Source: Paraburkholderia sp. PGU19 (GTDB taxonomy: Bacteria > Pseudomonadota > Gammaproteobacteria > Burkholderiales > Burkholderiaceae). From it: 64,000 nucleotides of DNA. This document shows positions 26,000 to 34,738 of this stretch, one piece after another. Made by a program: the position numbers and the translations under genes. The stretch is from assembly GCF_013426915.1 (NCBI RefSeq), contig NZ_AP023180.1:1054001-1118000 (forward strand), given 5' to 3'. Within the stretch, counting starts at the first letter, position 1. The number at the start of each line of letters is the position of its first letter. Below the pieces are notes generated by a model. The model was not told the origin of the DNA and did not search any database. It was given only the letters and a program-made list of their open reading frames with translations.

Positions 26000-28951
26000 T
26001 CAGTTGCGTTGCGTCGTCTTCCGTTGCACCGCTTTCAGCCGCGCCGCGAACTCGCCGCGACCCGCGAAATACGTCTGCACGATGCGATGGATCATCCCGC
26101 CCGACTCCGTGCCGACCATGCCGGGCATCGAGGCGGGCATCGGCGCGAACTGCGGCAAGGTATGGTCGGCGTCCGCCTCTGCCGGATAGATGCGTACGCG
26201 TACGTCGTACCAGGCGGCCTGCCCCGTCACAGGATCGGAATTCGACGTGCGGACGTGACGCGGGTCGTCGAGGGGAATTTCATCCGTGATGAGGTGATTC
26301 AGCAGGAATCCGCGTTGCGATTCGTTGGCATCGGGGCCGAGATTCCACGCACCCGCTGACTTGCCAATCGCATTCCACGTCCATACCGTGCCCGGCTCGA
26401 CGGCCTCGCTGTACCGTGCCATGCAACGCACCTTGCCCCATTGCGATTCGACATAGATCCAGCCGCCGTCCTCGATGCCTTGCGCGGCGGCCGTGCGCGG
26501 ATTCATGTACAGATAGTTCTCGCCGTGTATCTGGCGCAGCCACGCGTTCTGCGAGTCCCACGAGTGATACATCGCCATCGGACGCTGCGTAACGGCGGCG
26601 AGCGGAAAGCGCGCGTGATCGGTGGCGGCGTGTTCGAGCGGCGGATGCCAGCACGGTAGCGGATCGAAATACTGTGCGATGCGCGCGCGCAGATGCTCAG
26701 GCGGCTGCCGCCCTTGCGTCTTGCCCTGCGCGGCGAGCCTGAACTTCTGCATCACGTCCGAATACAGTGCGATCACGATCGGCGTATTGAACTTTCGAAA
26801 GCCCTTCTGGACCGCGAAATCCAGGTAGGGCCCGTTGCAGTTGCGCATGTACTGCAGCGTCTCGGGCAACGTGTAGTGATAAACGCAATTGTGCTTCGCG
26901 TACTCTTCCCACTGCTTCGGATTCGGCTCGCCGACGAGGGCATCCTTGCCGTCCTTTCCGCGCCAGCCGATCAGGAAGCCGACGCCCGACCCCGGCGCGG
27001 TCTGATGATTGATGATGAACTCGGGATAGCCGCGATACTTGCGCTCGCCGCCCGGTGTCGTGAAGGCCGGGAACTTCAGGCGGCTCGCCAGTTCGATGAG
27101 CACTTCCTGGAACGGCTTGCATTCGCCTGTTGGCGGCACGACGGGCACGCGCACGGAATCGACGGGTCCATCGAACTCGGAGATCGGACGGTCGAGCATC
27201 GACATCGCGTCATAACGTTCGAGGTACGTCGTGTCGGGCAGAATCAGATCGGCGAATGCCGTCATCTCCGACTGGAACGCATCGCAGACGACGATGAACG
27301 GAATCTTGTACCCACCGTCTTCATTGCGGTCCGCGAGCATCTTGCGGACCTCGACGGTGTTCATCGACGAGTTCCACGCCATATTGGCCATGAAGATCAG
27401 CAGCGTATCGATCGGGTATGGATCGCCGCGCCATGCGTTCGTGATCACGCTGTGCATCAGGCCATGCACGGCGAGCGGATATTCCCACGAGAATGCCTTG
27501 TCGATACGCACGGGCTCGCCGTTGTCGTGGATGAACAGGTCTTCGGGACCCGCGGGCCAGCCGAGCGGCCCGTTCGCGAGCGGCGTATTCGGCTTCACGT
27601 CGTCGGGGCTGCTTGGCGGTTTGGCCGACGGCGGCACCGCGCGCGGATACGGCGACTTGTGCCGAAAGCCGCCAGGCCTGTCGATGGTGCCGAGCAGCGA
27701 CATCAGCACGGCCAGCGCGCGTATCGTCTGAAAGCCGTTTGAATGTCCGGCGAGGCCGCGCATCGCGTGGAAAGCGATCGGCGCGCCCGTCACGGTTTCA
27801 TGCGTTTCACCCCAGGCATCGGTCCATTGGATCGGCAGCGTGATCTTCTGATCGCGCGAGACATCCGCCATTTCGCCCGCAAGACGCCGGATCGTTTCGG
27901 CCGGAATGCCGGTGATGTCCGATGCCCATTCCGGCGTGCAACCGGCAAGCTGTTCGCGCAGCAGCATGAACGACGGCGCGACGGGTGTGCCGTCCGCAAG
28001 CGCATAGCGCCCTTCGAGCGCCGGCCGCACACCCGGCGTGTGATGCAGCACTTCGCGCTGGCTGACAGGGTCCCACCACAGATGGTTCTGCGGGAACATC
28101 GCATTACACGCCTGTGCGTCGTCGTCGCACACGAACAGACCCTGCGTGTCGCTGTCTTCGCGCATGTCGAGCAGTTCGCCCGCATTCGTGTAGCGCTCCA
28201 CGAACTCGCGATCATACGCATTGCTTTCGATCAGCTCACGCATCAGCGCCATGAACAACGCGCCATCCGTACCCGGATGGATCGGCACCCATTCGTCGGC
28301 GATCGCCGCGTAGCCGGTGCGCACCGGGTTGATCGCGATGAAGCGGCCGCCCGCCCGCTTGAACTTCGAGATCGCGATCTTGAGAGGATTCGAGTGATGG
28401 TCCTCGGCCGTGCCGATCATGAAGAAGAGCTTCGCGCGATCGAGGTCGGGGCCGCCGAATTCCCAGAACGAGCCGCCCATCGTATAGATCATGCCCGCCG
28501 CCATGTTGACCGAGCAGAAGCCGCCGTGGGCCGCGTAATTCGGCGTGCCGAACTGCTTCGCGAACAGCCCCGTCAACGCTTGCATCTGGTCGCGGCCGGT
28601 GAAGAGGGCAAATTTCTTCGGGTCGGTGGCGCGGATATGCGCGAGACGCTTTTCGAGCACGTCGAACGCGACCTCCCATGACACCGGCTCGAATTGAGCA
28701 GTGCCGCGCAATGCATCCGGCTTGCGCATCAGAGGCTGGGTGAGACGCGCGGGCGAATACTGCTTCATGATGCCCGACGAGCCTTTCGCGCAGATCACGC
28801 CCTGGTTGAGGGGATGCTCAGGATTGCCGTCGATATAACGCACCTCGCCGTCACGCAGATGCACGCGGATGCCGCATCGGCAGGCGCACATGTAGCAGGT
28901 CGTTGTCTTGACTTCCAGCTTCTCGTTTTGCGTGCGGGCTTTGTGCTCCAT
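26000..28951 (-). CDS. soeA: Molybdopterin oxidoreductase, probable cytoplasmic sulfite:quinone oxidoreductase catalytic subunit
   Basis: A 983-residue DMSO-reductase-superfamily enzyme. An N-terminal 4Fe-4S site (CYMCACRCGIRV and VICAKG) is followed by the molybdopterin domains and a C-terminal dinucleotide-binding domain. The likely Mo ligand is Cys in GGFCSVN. No twin-arginine signal precedes the cluster, so the protein should stay in the cytoplasm. That is the distinguishing trait of SoeABC, which oxidises sulfite to sulfate and reduces quinone, compared with periplasmic Dms, Psr or Phs enzymes. GGAGGTAAGG precedes the start at 28951. Related tetrathionate, polysulfide or arsenite-type functions cannot be excluded without a tree. 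Confidence 0.75.
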   Translation of the reverse strand: MEHKARTQNEKLEVKTTTCYMCACRCGIRVHLRDGEVRYIDGNPEHPLNQGVICAKGSSGIMKQYSPARLTQPLMRKPDALRGTAQFEPVSWEVAFDVLEKRLAHIRATDPKKFALFTGRDQMQALTGLFAKQFGTPNYAAHGGFCSVNMAAGMIYTMGGSFWEFGGPDLDRAKLFFMIGTAEDHHSNPLKIAISKFKRAGGRFIAINPVRTGYAAIADEWVPIHPGTDGALFMALMRELIESNAYDREFVERYTNAGELLDMREDSDTQGLFVCDDDAQACNAMFPQNHLWWDPVSQREVLHHTPGVRPALEGRYALADGTPVAPSFMLLREQLAGCTPEWASDITGIPAETIRRLAGEMADVSRDQKITLPIQWTDAWGETHETVTGAPIAFHAMRGLAGHSNGFQTIRALAVLMSLLGTIDRPGGFRHKSPYPRAVPPSAKPPSSPDDVKPNTPLANGPLGWPAGPEDLFIHDNGEPVRIDKAFSWEYPLAVHGLMHSVITNAWRGDPYPIDTLLIFMANMAWNSSMNTVEVRKMLADRNEDGGYKIPFIVVCDAFQSEMTAFADLILPDTTYLERYDAMSMLDRPISEFDGPVDSVRVPVVPPTGECKPFQEVLIELASRLKFPAFTTPGGERKYRGYPEFIINHQTAPGSGVGFLIGWRGKDGKDALVGEPNPKQWEEYAKHNCVYHYTLPETLQYMRNCNGPYLDFAVQKGFRKFNTPIVIALYSDVMQKFRLAAQGKTQGRQPPEHLRARIAQYFDPLPCWHPPLEHAATDHARFPLAAVTQRPMAMYHSWDSQNAWLRQIHGENYLYMNPRTAAAQGIEDGGWIYVESQWGKVRCMARYSEAVEPGTVWTWNAIGKSAGAWNLGPDANESQRGFLLNHLITDEIPLDDPRHVRTSNSDPVTGQAAWYDVRVRIYPAEADADHTLPQFAPMPASMPGMVGTESGGMIHRIVQTYFAGRGEFAARLKAVQRKTTQRN

Positions 28952-29674
28952 CCTTACCTCCCTCCAATCGCTCTTTGCCAACGAACTCACGCCATGAACA
29001 GCGAAACGTCGCTTGCCGGATTGCGTACCTCTCCATGCTATGAGCCATGTGAAGAAAAGAAAAATCGCCGTTTCGAATCCAAATCATCGCGGTAGCCGAT
29101 AGATCACACGACGACATCGGCCGGCGCCCGCACGCGACCGCGAAGCCTTGCTGGGGGCAACTAGACGCTCATACGTCAACAAAAGTAAAGGAATGGTTGC
29201 TGATGGCGCCTCTTCCGGGTTGATGAAATGACGAGAGCGGCATCGCATCACCACCTGAAGAGAACGATCGATTCATTCTGAACACTATGCCTTTCCGAAC
29301 TTGAAGACCAGCATAAAAAGGCTGTTGCGTCACGGCAGATTGTATTCACGCCCAATACTTTCGTGCAGGCCCCGCGCATGCGGTTTTCGCGCCCCTTTGA
29401 TGGCAGACAGCCGGGTATCGGGATGTGGGCCGCACAGCGCGGCGATTCATTGAATGCGACTCGGGCGTGCCTGACCGAACGCGTTGGCATGCATGCCCCC
29501 GTCGAAGAGTGGCCGATGCAATTCGTTTGGAGAATGGTTTTGCGTCGCGGTTTGCACGCGACAAGATCATCGGTGATAACAGGTGAAGTGATGGCCTGCA
29601 ATGGCGAGATGGCCTGCCCAGGTTGCCTGCCTCTCCAGGAAAACGGCCGGCGCAGTTGCGCGTAAGCTCCCTGG
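28952..29674. other. Long region upstream of the molybdoenzyme operon without a supported gene
   Basis: About 720 bp between the metallo-hydrolase stop and the molybdoenzyme start. Open frames of 60-140 codons exist on both strands but lack good ribosome binding sites, family-like sequence and the codon usage of neighbours. The promoter of the molybdoenzyme operon must lie here. Parts around 29030-29340 are more AT-rich. Confidence 0.55.
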
Positions 29675-30643
29675 TCAAAGAAAGAAGCGCTTCCCTACCG
29701 CCGACGATACGACACGATCCCCAAACCGTGTTGACAGTGAACTCATTGCCCGCCAGCCAGTGCAATGCGCGGCGGCGATCACCCCAAGATTGAACTCTTC
29801 TAACGCTTCGACAGTGTCAGGAATGATACTTTCTGTTGCCCCCGACAAATGGAAGCCCCCTAGTACTCCGTAGATCGGGACGTCAGGGAAACGATTGCGT
29901 GCATGAGTCAATACGTTGATGAGACCTGCGTGCGAACAGGCTGTAAAAACAAACAAACCCTTGTTGGCGATATTCACCGCAACAAATCGTTCATCCACGA
30001 GGAGTTCGTCCAACTCCCATTTGCCGTCAGGACCCAGCCTGTGCTGGCCAGGCATACCTCGCTCGAAGCGAGTCACGCGCGGAATTTCTCCGCTAACGTA
30101 GAATGAATTCGACAGAACCGACTGTTCAACTCTCGTAATAACCAGTTCTGCACCGTTACCGGCAAGCACCTGCTGCCCTGGAATATCCTCCATCGGCATC
30201 ATGCGGCCCTGCGGATTCCTGACCGCTCGCGATGCGAACATTTCCGGATGTAGATAGGTTGAGACGGGCTTTCCACCGTTTGCCAAAGTTATCATCTGCA
30301 GTGCCCGTGGCATCGCTGCAGCATGATCCCAATGTCCATGTGACAGCACCATCGCGCCGACCTTGCCGAGGTCGAGGCCGAGCCTGACGACGTTACGTTC
30401 GAATACCCAATCGTCAGGCCCCGTGTCAAACAGAAGTGAGTGCGACGTGTCTCCAATTCGGGCGGTAATCAGGCAAGACAGGCCGTGAGCGGCGCAGCAA
30501 AGACATTTGCCACCAAGCCATTTCATCCCGCGCTGCCAGGCCCCGGCAACCTCTGTTTCCACATACTTTGGATTTGATGAAAGGTTATCGGTCACGTTAT
30601 CGACTATGACCGTAATCTCCAGGCTGTCGATTGGCTCAATCAT
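29675..30643 (-). CDS. Metallo-beta-lactamase-fold hydrolase (COG1237 type)
   Basis: A 322-residue metallo-beta-lactamase-fold protein. The metal-binding motif is SHGHWDHAA (H102-x-H104-x-D106-H107). CSHAGLINVL and LGGFHLSG give further ligands, and AAHCTGWRA lies near the C-terminus. This pattern is that of COG1237, which includes archaeal enzymes of methanopterin synthesis and many bacterial members of unknown role. The start at 30643 follows AAGGAGG. A cysteine cluster (CLCCAAHGLSC, residues 48-57) is unusual and may bind metal. It lies 32 bp after the GST gene and closes the operon that starts with the tautomerase. Confidence 0.82.
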   Translation of the reverse strand: MIEPIDSLEITVIVDNVTDNLSSNPKYVETEVAGAWQRGMKWLGGKCLCCAAHGLSCLITARIGDTSHSLLFDTGPDDWVFERNVVRLGLDLGKVGAMVLSHGHWDHAAAMPRALQMITLANGGKPVSTYLHPEMFASRAVRNPQGRMMPMEDIPGQQVLAGNGAELVITRVEQSVLSNSFYVSGEIPRVTRFERGMPGQHRLGPDGKWELDELLVDERFVAVNIANKGLFVFTACSHAGLINVLTHARNRFPDVPIYGVLGGFHLSGATESIIPDTVEALEEFNLGVIAAAHCTGWRAMSSLSTRFGDRVVSSAVGKRFFL

Positions 30644-30675
30644 CTCTGCCTCCTTGTGCCTTTGTCTCCACCCGA

Positions 30676-31287
30676 TCAGTCCCGCAGCAAACCTTCCGCC
30701 AGAAGTGCTTCCCGAACTTGCGGGCGGCCAGCCACCCGTTGCTGAAACGCAGTGATAGCTGGTAGCCGCGATAAATCGAGGCCGACGTGCCTTGCCCAAT
30801 TCGTTACTGTGAAAAGATAGGCGTCGGCTGCCGAGAATTGCTCTCCCAGCAACCATTGCTGGGACGTCAGTGATCGCTCGATGAATGCATAGTATTTGAA
30901 GAGTACTTCTTGCTTTGCGCTGCGGATCAGTTCGGGCGTCGCGGGATTGAAGAGCGGGGCATAATTCGTGTGCAAATCAGAATTGATGAAACCAAGCCAT
31001 TCCTGCAGACGATACCGTGACATCGCCCCATTGCGAGGAACGAGATCGCGTTCTGGCTTCGAGTCCGCGAGGAACTGGATGATTGCAGGACCTTCGGTAA
31101 GAAAACTCCCGTCGTCCAGTTCGAGCACTGGCACGTTTCCCTTTGGATTAATGGTTAGAAAGTCGATTCCAACTTGTGTGCGCTTCGACGAAAAGTCGAC
31201 CTTTACGAGTTCAATTGCGATACCGGCTTCGCGCGCGACGATATGTGACGCAAGCGAGCATGCACCCGGCGAGTAATAAAGTTTCAC
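30676..31287 (-). CDS. Glutathione S-transferase
   Basis: A 203-residue soluble GST. The N-terminal thioredoxin-fold domain begins KLYYSPGACSLASHIV with catalytic Ser/Cys candidates at the YYSPGACS turn; NPKGNVPVLELDDG contains the cis-Pro; LTEGPAIIQFLAD binds glutathione. The helical C-domain has LGEQFSAADAYLFTV. This is the beta/BphK-like class found in catabolic operons. A GTG at 31287 is used as start because the family begins there and AGGG lies upstream; the open frame further upstream is not GST-like. In this operon it may dehalogenate, isomerise or detoxify an intermediate. Confidence 0.88.
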   Translation of the reverse strand: MKLYYSPGACSLASHIVAREAGIAIELVKVDFSSKRTQVGIDFLTINPKGNVPVLELDDGSFLTEGPAIIQFLADSKPERDLVPRNGAMSRYRLQEWLGFINSDLHTNYAPLFNPATPELIRSAKQEVLFKYYAFIERSLTSQQWLLGEQFSAADAYLFTVTNWARHVGLDLSRLPAITAFQQRVAGRPQVREALLAEGLLRD

Positions 31288-31417
31288 GTTTGACCCTGAC
31301 AAGGAATTAGAACAATAAAACAATTGCGCCGCGATCGATCCCACCATAAACGTCACGCGCGTCAGACGGTGACGGGCCATAGGACGCCATGAGCAGTCCG
31401 CGCCCGCGCAGCGCTTT

Positions 31418-31819
31418 CTACTGTGGGGAAGGCGGATTCAAAAGCTTGCCCAACGGCTTCAATGGGCCTATCGGGAAGAGCGAGAATGTCATCAAGTGCG
31501 CTTTCCCCAAGGGAAGTGCCTCAAGCATTTCATGCGCTTGATTCATGTCCGTAACGTTCAGGATGAATGCCACCCCAGCCCGGTCTTGCAGTGAATACCA
31601 CTGGTCAATCTTGCCCTCAAGGTAGAGCTGCGCCGTCTCGCGCACTTCGGTCGGAAGAATGTGTTGGACAGTTTGCATGTCCGTGCCCGGCGGAAAGGTG
31701 CCGATCGCCAATACCTTCGTGGTTGGCGTGGTTGGCATCGGAGTGGTTTGCGACATGGCGACTCCAGCAGAAGCGACCAGCACAGAGGCTGTTGTCAAAT
31801 TGAGAAGAAGGCGTTTCAT
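31418..31819 (-). CDS. Exported muconolactone-isomerase-like / YCII-fold protein
   Basis: A 133-residue protein with a signal peptide (residues 1 to about 23, KRLLLNLTTASVLVASAGVAMS). A short Thr/Pro linker and a domain of about 95 residues follow. The sequence around VLAIGTFPPGTDMQTVQHILPTEVRETAQLYLEGKIDQWY resembles muconolactone delta-isomerase / YCII ferredoxin-like folds. Classical muconolactone isomerase is cytoplasmic, so the export signal is notable and suggests a binding or stress role. The start at 31819 follows GGAGGCCGCGTG. It lies 22 bp after the NTF2-like gene in the same operon. Confidence 0.7.
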   Translation of the reverse strand: MKRLLLNLTTASVLVASAGVAMSQTTPMPTTPTTKVLAIGTFPPGTDMQTVQHILPTEVRETAQLYLEGKIDQWYSLQDRAGVAFILNVTDMNQAHEMLEALPLGKAHLMTFSLFPIGPLKPLGKLLNPPSPQ

Positions 31820-31841
31820 CACGCGGCCTCCAACACCGCAG

Positions 31842-32276
31842 TCAGACGGATGCAGCATTTAGCGCTGCAGCTTCTGGTCCCGTCAGATAACAGTTGCGGA
31901 AGCGCTCATCGACGCGCTCCCCCATCAGCTTCGAAAACAGCAGCGCTGCGTTGAGCGGGCGATGATTAATGACCACGGAATCCGTCTCGCCCTGCTCGTT
32001 CATATGCGCGACGACCACCGTTTCGATCGGCACGCTCTGGATCTGCGAACGATAGGATTCCATGTACAAACCGTTGCCGACCTCGCCCTTGTAGCTGTGA
32101 TGCTGGAACTCGTAAAGCGAGACCGCGTGCTTGATCACGGAGAGAATATCGGCGCGTCCTTCGATTGGACGCTTCAGGACGGTGGCTTCGAGCGTCGCGT
32201 TTTCGGCGAGCCTCGCCAGCCAGAGCGGCGGACCGCCGGCGGGCGCCAGCACGGGGGCTGTGTCGTTGAATTTCAT
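31842..32276 (-). CDS. NTF2-like / SnoaL-fold protein
   Basis: A 144-residue protein with the cone-shaped NTF2-like fold pattern: VLKRPIEGRADILSVIKHAVSLYEFQHHSYKGEVGNGL, then ETVVVAHMNEQGETDSVVINHRPLNAALLFSKLMGERV. Such proteins act as isomerases, hydratases or binding modules for hydrophobic substrates. No specific catalytic pair is obvious. GGAGCGCCCAGC precedes the start at 32276, and the gene lies 14 bp after the tautomerase stop. Confidence 0.7.
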   Translation of the reverse strand: MKFNDTAPVLAPAGGPPLWLARLAENATLEATVLKRPIEGRADILSVIKHAVSLYEFQHHSYKGEVGNGLYMESYRSQIQSVPIETVVVAHMNEQGETDSVVINHRPLNAALLFSKLMGERVDERFRNCYLTGPEAAALNAASV

Positions 32277-32290
32277 GCTGGGCGCTCCTG

Positions 32291-32827
32291 TTACGGTTTG
32301 CTCGTCGTGCCTGCGCTAGCGGCATCGAGCGCGGCTTCGAGCGTGATGCGCGCCTTTTCGAGGCGGCGTCGCGCGAGGCGTTCAGCGCCCGCATCGCGCT
32401 CAGACTCGCCCGCCAGCAGCGCATGAATATCGGGCAGCGTCCAGATCGCGCCGCGCGTCCCCCAGGCGCCATCCGGAATCTCGGTCGGGAAGACCCAGAC
32501 GCGCGGCGCGACGTCATCGAAGGGCCGGTTCTCCGCGCGCGCCACCGCTTCTGTCACGTTTCTGACCAGCGAGCGACGCGATTCGTCGGTGTATTGACCT
32601 TCAGGTGCCGACGGAATGATGCGGTAGCGTATCGTGTTCGTGCGTTCGCCGCCGATGTAGATCGCAGCAGGCCGATGAAGATGGAACACGGTGACACGCT
32701 GTGCAATCGGATTGGCGGGGTCGTATCCTTCCGCCTTGATGAGGATGTCGGTCAGTTCCTTGACGAGGCGCGCTTCGGCCTCGGGCGTCAAGGCGTCTTC
32801 GGGCCACAGTGCATCGATCATTGGCAT
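32291..32827 (-). CDS. Tautomerase-superfamily protein
   Basis: A 178-residue protein beginning MPMIDALWPEDAL, which leaves an N-terminal Pro after Met removal, the catalytic base of tautomerases. The segment AEARLVKELTDILIKAEG and the later NVTEAVARAENRPFDDVAPRVWVFPTEIPDGAWG fit two fused 4-oxalocrotonate-tautomerase-like units. The C-terminal 40 residues form a charged helix. It is the first gene of the minus-strand operon and diverges from the GlxA-type regulator 105 bp away. The substrate is unknown. Confidence 0.8.
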   Translation of the reverse strand: MPMIDALWPEDALTPEAEARLVKELTDILIKAEGYDPANPIAQRVTVFHLHRPAAIYIGGERTNTIRYRIIPSAPEGQYTDESRRSLVRNVTEAVARAENRPFDDVAPRVWVFPTEIPDGAWGTRGAIWTLPDIHALLAGESERDAGAERLARRRLEKARITLEAALDAASAGTTSKP

Positions 32828-32932
32828 GGTGCTGCTCCTGCTTTCGGTTCATTGGATGTGGCCATGATCGGGGTTTACTCGTGCGGCCGGAAGTGGCAGT
32901 ATCGCCATTATTCATGGAATTTCAGACACGCA

Positions 32933-33970
32933 ATGGCTATCGTCCGCATCTGGGTTTATGACGGCATCCTCGCCTCCGGCGTCGCGGGTCCTGTAGACGT
33001 CTTCAGCGCGGCCAATCAGTTCCATGCGCGCAAGGCTGCACCGGGCACGACATCAGCGCCCGTGTTTGCATGGCGCGTGGAATCGCTCGACGGGCAACCC
33101 GTCACGGCTGCGTCGGGCCAGACCATTCACGTCGACGGCAAGATCGACCCGCGCAAACGGGCGGACGCCGTTCTGCTGACGGCACCGTTTTTCTCGAACA
33201 TCGACGAGTTCATCGGGCGCCGCGAGCAGTTGAACGCGCTGTCTTCTGCACTGCGACGTCAACGCAAGGCAGGTGCCGTGCTGGCGGCTTATTGCACAGC
33301 CAACTACCTGCTCGCCGAGGCGGGTCTGCTGGATGGCCGCGCCGCTACGACGCACTGGGCGAGAGCCGCGGACTTTGCGCGCCGCTATCCGCGTGTCGAA
33401 GTTCGCGCACAGGAACTGCTGATCGCGCAAGACGGCATCATCTCGGGCGGTTCCGTGACGTCGTATCTGAATCTCGCGGTGCGGCTCGTCGAAACGTTCG
33501 CCGGCGAAGAACTCGCCACGATGACCGCGAAGGCGCTGTTGATCGACATGAACCGGACTTCGCAGGCTTCCTTCGCAACGCTTCTCGACGAACACGGGCA
33601 CACCGACACACTCGTCGCGCGCGCCCAGCAGGAGATGGAGGCTACGTTGCAGCAGGGATTCCGGTTGAGCGATCTGGCGGCGTCGCTGGCTGTCAGCGAA
33701 CGCACGCTCAATCGCCGTTTCAAGGAAGCCGTCGGACTCGCACCGTTGACGTATCTGCAGAATCTGCGCATCGAGGTCGCGAAACGCTTGCTGGAAACGC
33801 GGCCAATTGGGCTCGAAGCGGTGAGCGAGCGGGTCGGTTATGGCGACATCAGCACGTTTCGGCAATTGTTCAAGCGCAAGACCGGATTGTCGCCGAGTGA
33901 ATATCAAATACGGTTCTCGCGTGCTGCGGTTGAGAATATAGAAGCCGAGTCAGGCGGCAACGACGATTGA
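32933..33970 (+). CDS. GlxA-type transcriptional regulator (DJ-1/PfpI plus AraC HTH)
   Basis: A 345-residue regulator. Residues 1 to about 200 form a DJ-1/PfpI-like class I amidotransferase domain (VRIWVYDGILASGVAGPVDVFSAAN; AAYCTANYLLAEAGLLDG with the nucleophile-position Cys). Residues 220 to about 325 are an AraC DNA-binding domain (LAASLAVSERTLNRRFKEAVG; VSERVGYGDISTFRQLFKRKTGLSPSEYQ). The start at 32933 is the first Met of the DJ-1 fold; a long upstream extension of the frame is antisense to the tautomerase gene. It probably controls the divergent tautomerase operon. Confidence 0.88.
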   Translation: MAIVRIWVYDGILASGVAGPVDVFSAANQFHARKAAPGTTSAPVFAWRVESLDGQPVTAASGQTIHVDGKIDPRKRADAVLLTAPFFSNIDEFIGRREQLNALSSALRRQRKAGAVLAAYCTANYLLAEAGLLDGRAATTHWARAADFARRYPRVEVRAQELLIAQDGIISGGSVTSYLNLAVRLVETFAGEELATMTAKALLIDMNRTSQASFATLLDEHGHTDTLVARAQQEMEATLQQGFRLSDLAASLAVSERTLNRRFKEAVGLAPLTYLQNLRIEVAKRLLETRPIGLEAVSERVGYGDISTFRQLFKRKTGLSPSEYQIRFSRAAVENIEAESGGNDD

Positions 33971-34181
33971 AACCTCGCGGCATCACACCGTCGCCCTCGA
34001 CATTTCCCTCCTCGCCCCACACCTTCCCTTTGTATCCCAACGTATCTGCAAACAGATAGAGATACGCACGCTTACACACAGCCAACTCTCGGACACGAGC
34101 CGGATACGTTGATCCGCTCAAATACGCCCATCGCGAGCAGAACGCCGCGCCGGAAAAATTGGGCTTGCCGAGGTAGTGCAT

Positions 34182-34664
34182 ATGCAACACGAGTCGAACG
34201 GAACTGTTGAACTGGATCGCACTGCGGATGAACCGCTGAGCAGCCAGATCGCGCGCAATTGTCTGCTGACACGCGCCCGGCAGATCTCCCGCGTCCTGAC
34301 CTGCCTCTATGACGATGTGTTGCGCCCGTTCGGCATCGTGGCGCCGCAGTTCTCACTGCTCGTACTGATCGCCGAGCTCGGGCCTCTTAGCCGCTCAGAT
34401 CTGAGCCGGCGGAATCATCACGAGCGCTCGACGCTGACAAGGAATCTGCAGCCGCTGATCGCGCACGGCTGGGTTGCCGAGGGCGTCCCGGCAAGCGATG
34501 GCCGAAGCCGCCCTCTCTCGCTCACCCACGAAGGCAAGGCGCTGCTCAAGCACGCCGCGGGGGCATGGTCGGCTGCACAGAGTCACGCGACGCACCTCCT
34601 CGGCGAAGGTGGCGCCCATGAGCTCATCCATATCGCGCGCAAATTGCCGCTGCGCAAGGTCTGA
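34182..34664 (+). CDS. MarR-family transcriptional regulator
   Basis: A 160-residue winged-helix regulator of the MarR family. The N-terminal helix pair covers CLLTRARQISRVLTCLYDDVLRPFGI. The DNA-binding domain has LSRSDLSRRNHHERSTLTRNLQPLIAHGWV, and the wing is SDGRSRPLSLTHEG. A GTG two codons upstream is also possible. The gene precedes a same-strand nitrilase / epoxide hydrolase cluster by 74 bp and likely regulates it. It belongs to the subgroup without redox-sensing cysteines at the N-terminus except one Cys in the first helices. Confidence 0.88.
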   Translation: MQHESNGTVELDRTADEPLSSQIARNCLLTRARQISRVLTCLYDDVLRPFGIVAPQFSLLVLIAELGPLSRSDLSRRNHHERSTLTRNLQPLIAHGWVAEGVPASDGRSRPLSLTHEGKALLKHAAGAWSAAQSHATHLLGEGGAHELIHIARKLPLRKV

Positions 34665-34738
34665 AGTTTTTCGGTCGATGTTGCACATGCACGATCGACC
34701 AACGCCAGGTACTCGCCCCCCTCGTCAAGGAGTTTGTC

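Noticed and set aside
29248..29765. Several 100-140-codon frames on both strands upstream of the molybdoenzyme operon
   Set aside because: They overlap each other, lack ribosome binding sites and have no recognisable motif.
33870..34190. Minus-strand frame of 106 codons between the GlxA-type and MarR genes
   Set aside because: No ribosome binding site and its end overlaps the GlxA-type gene; it may be intergenic noise.
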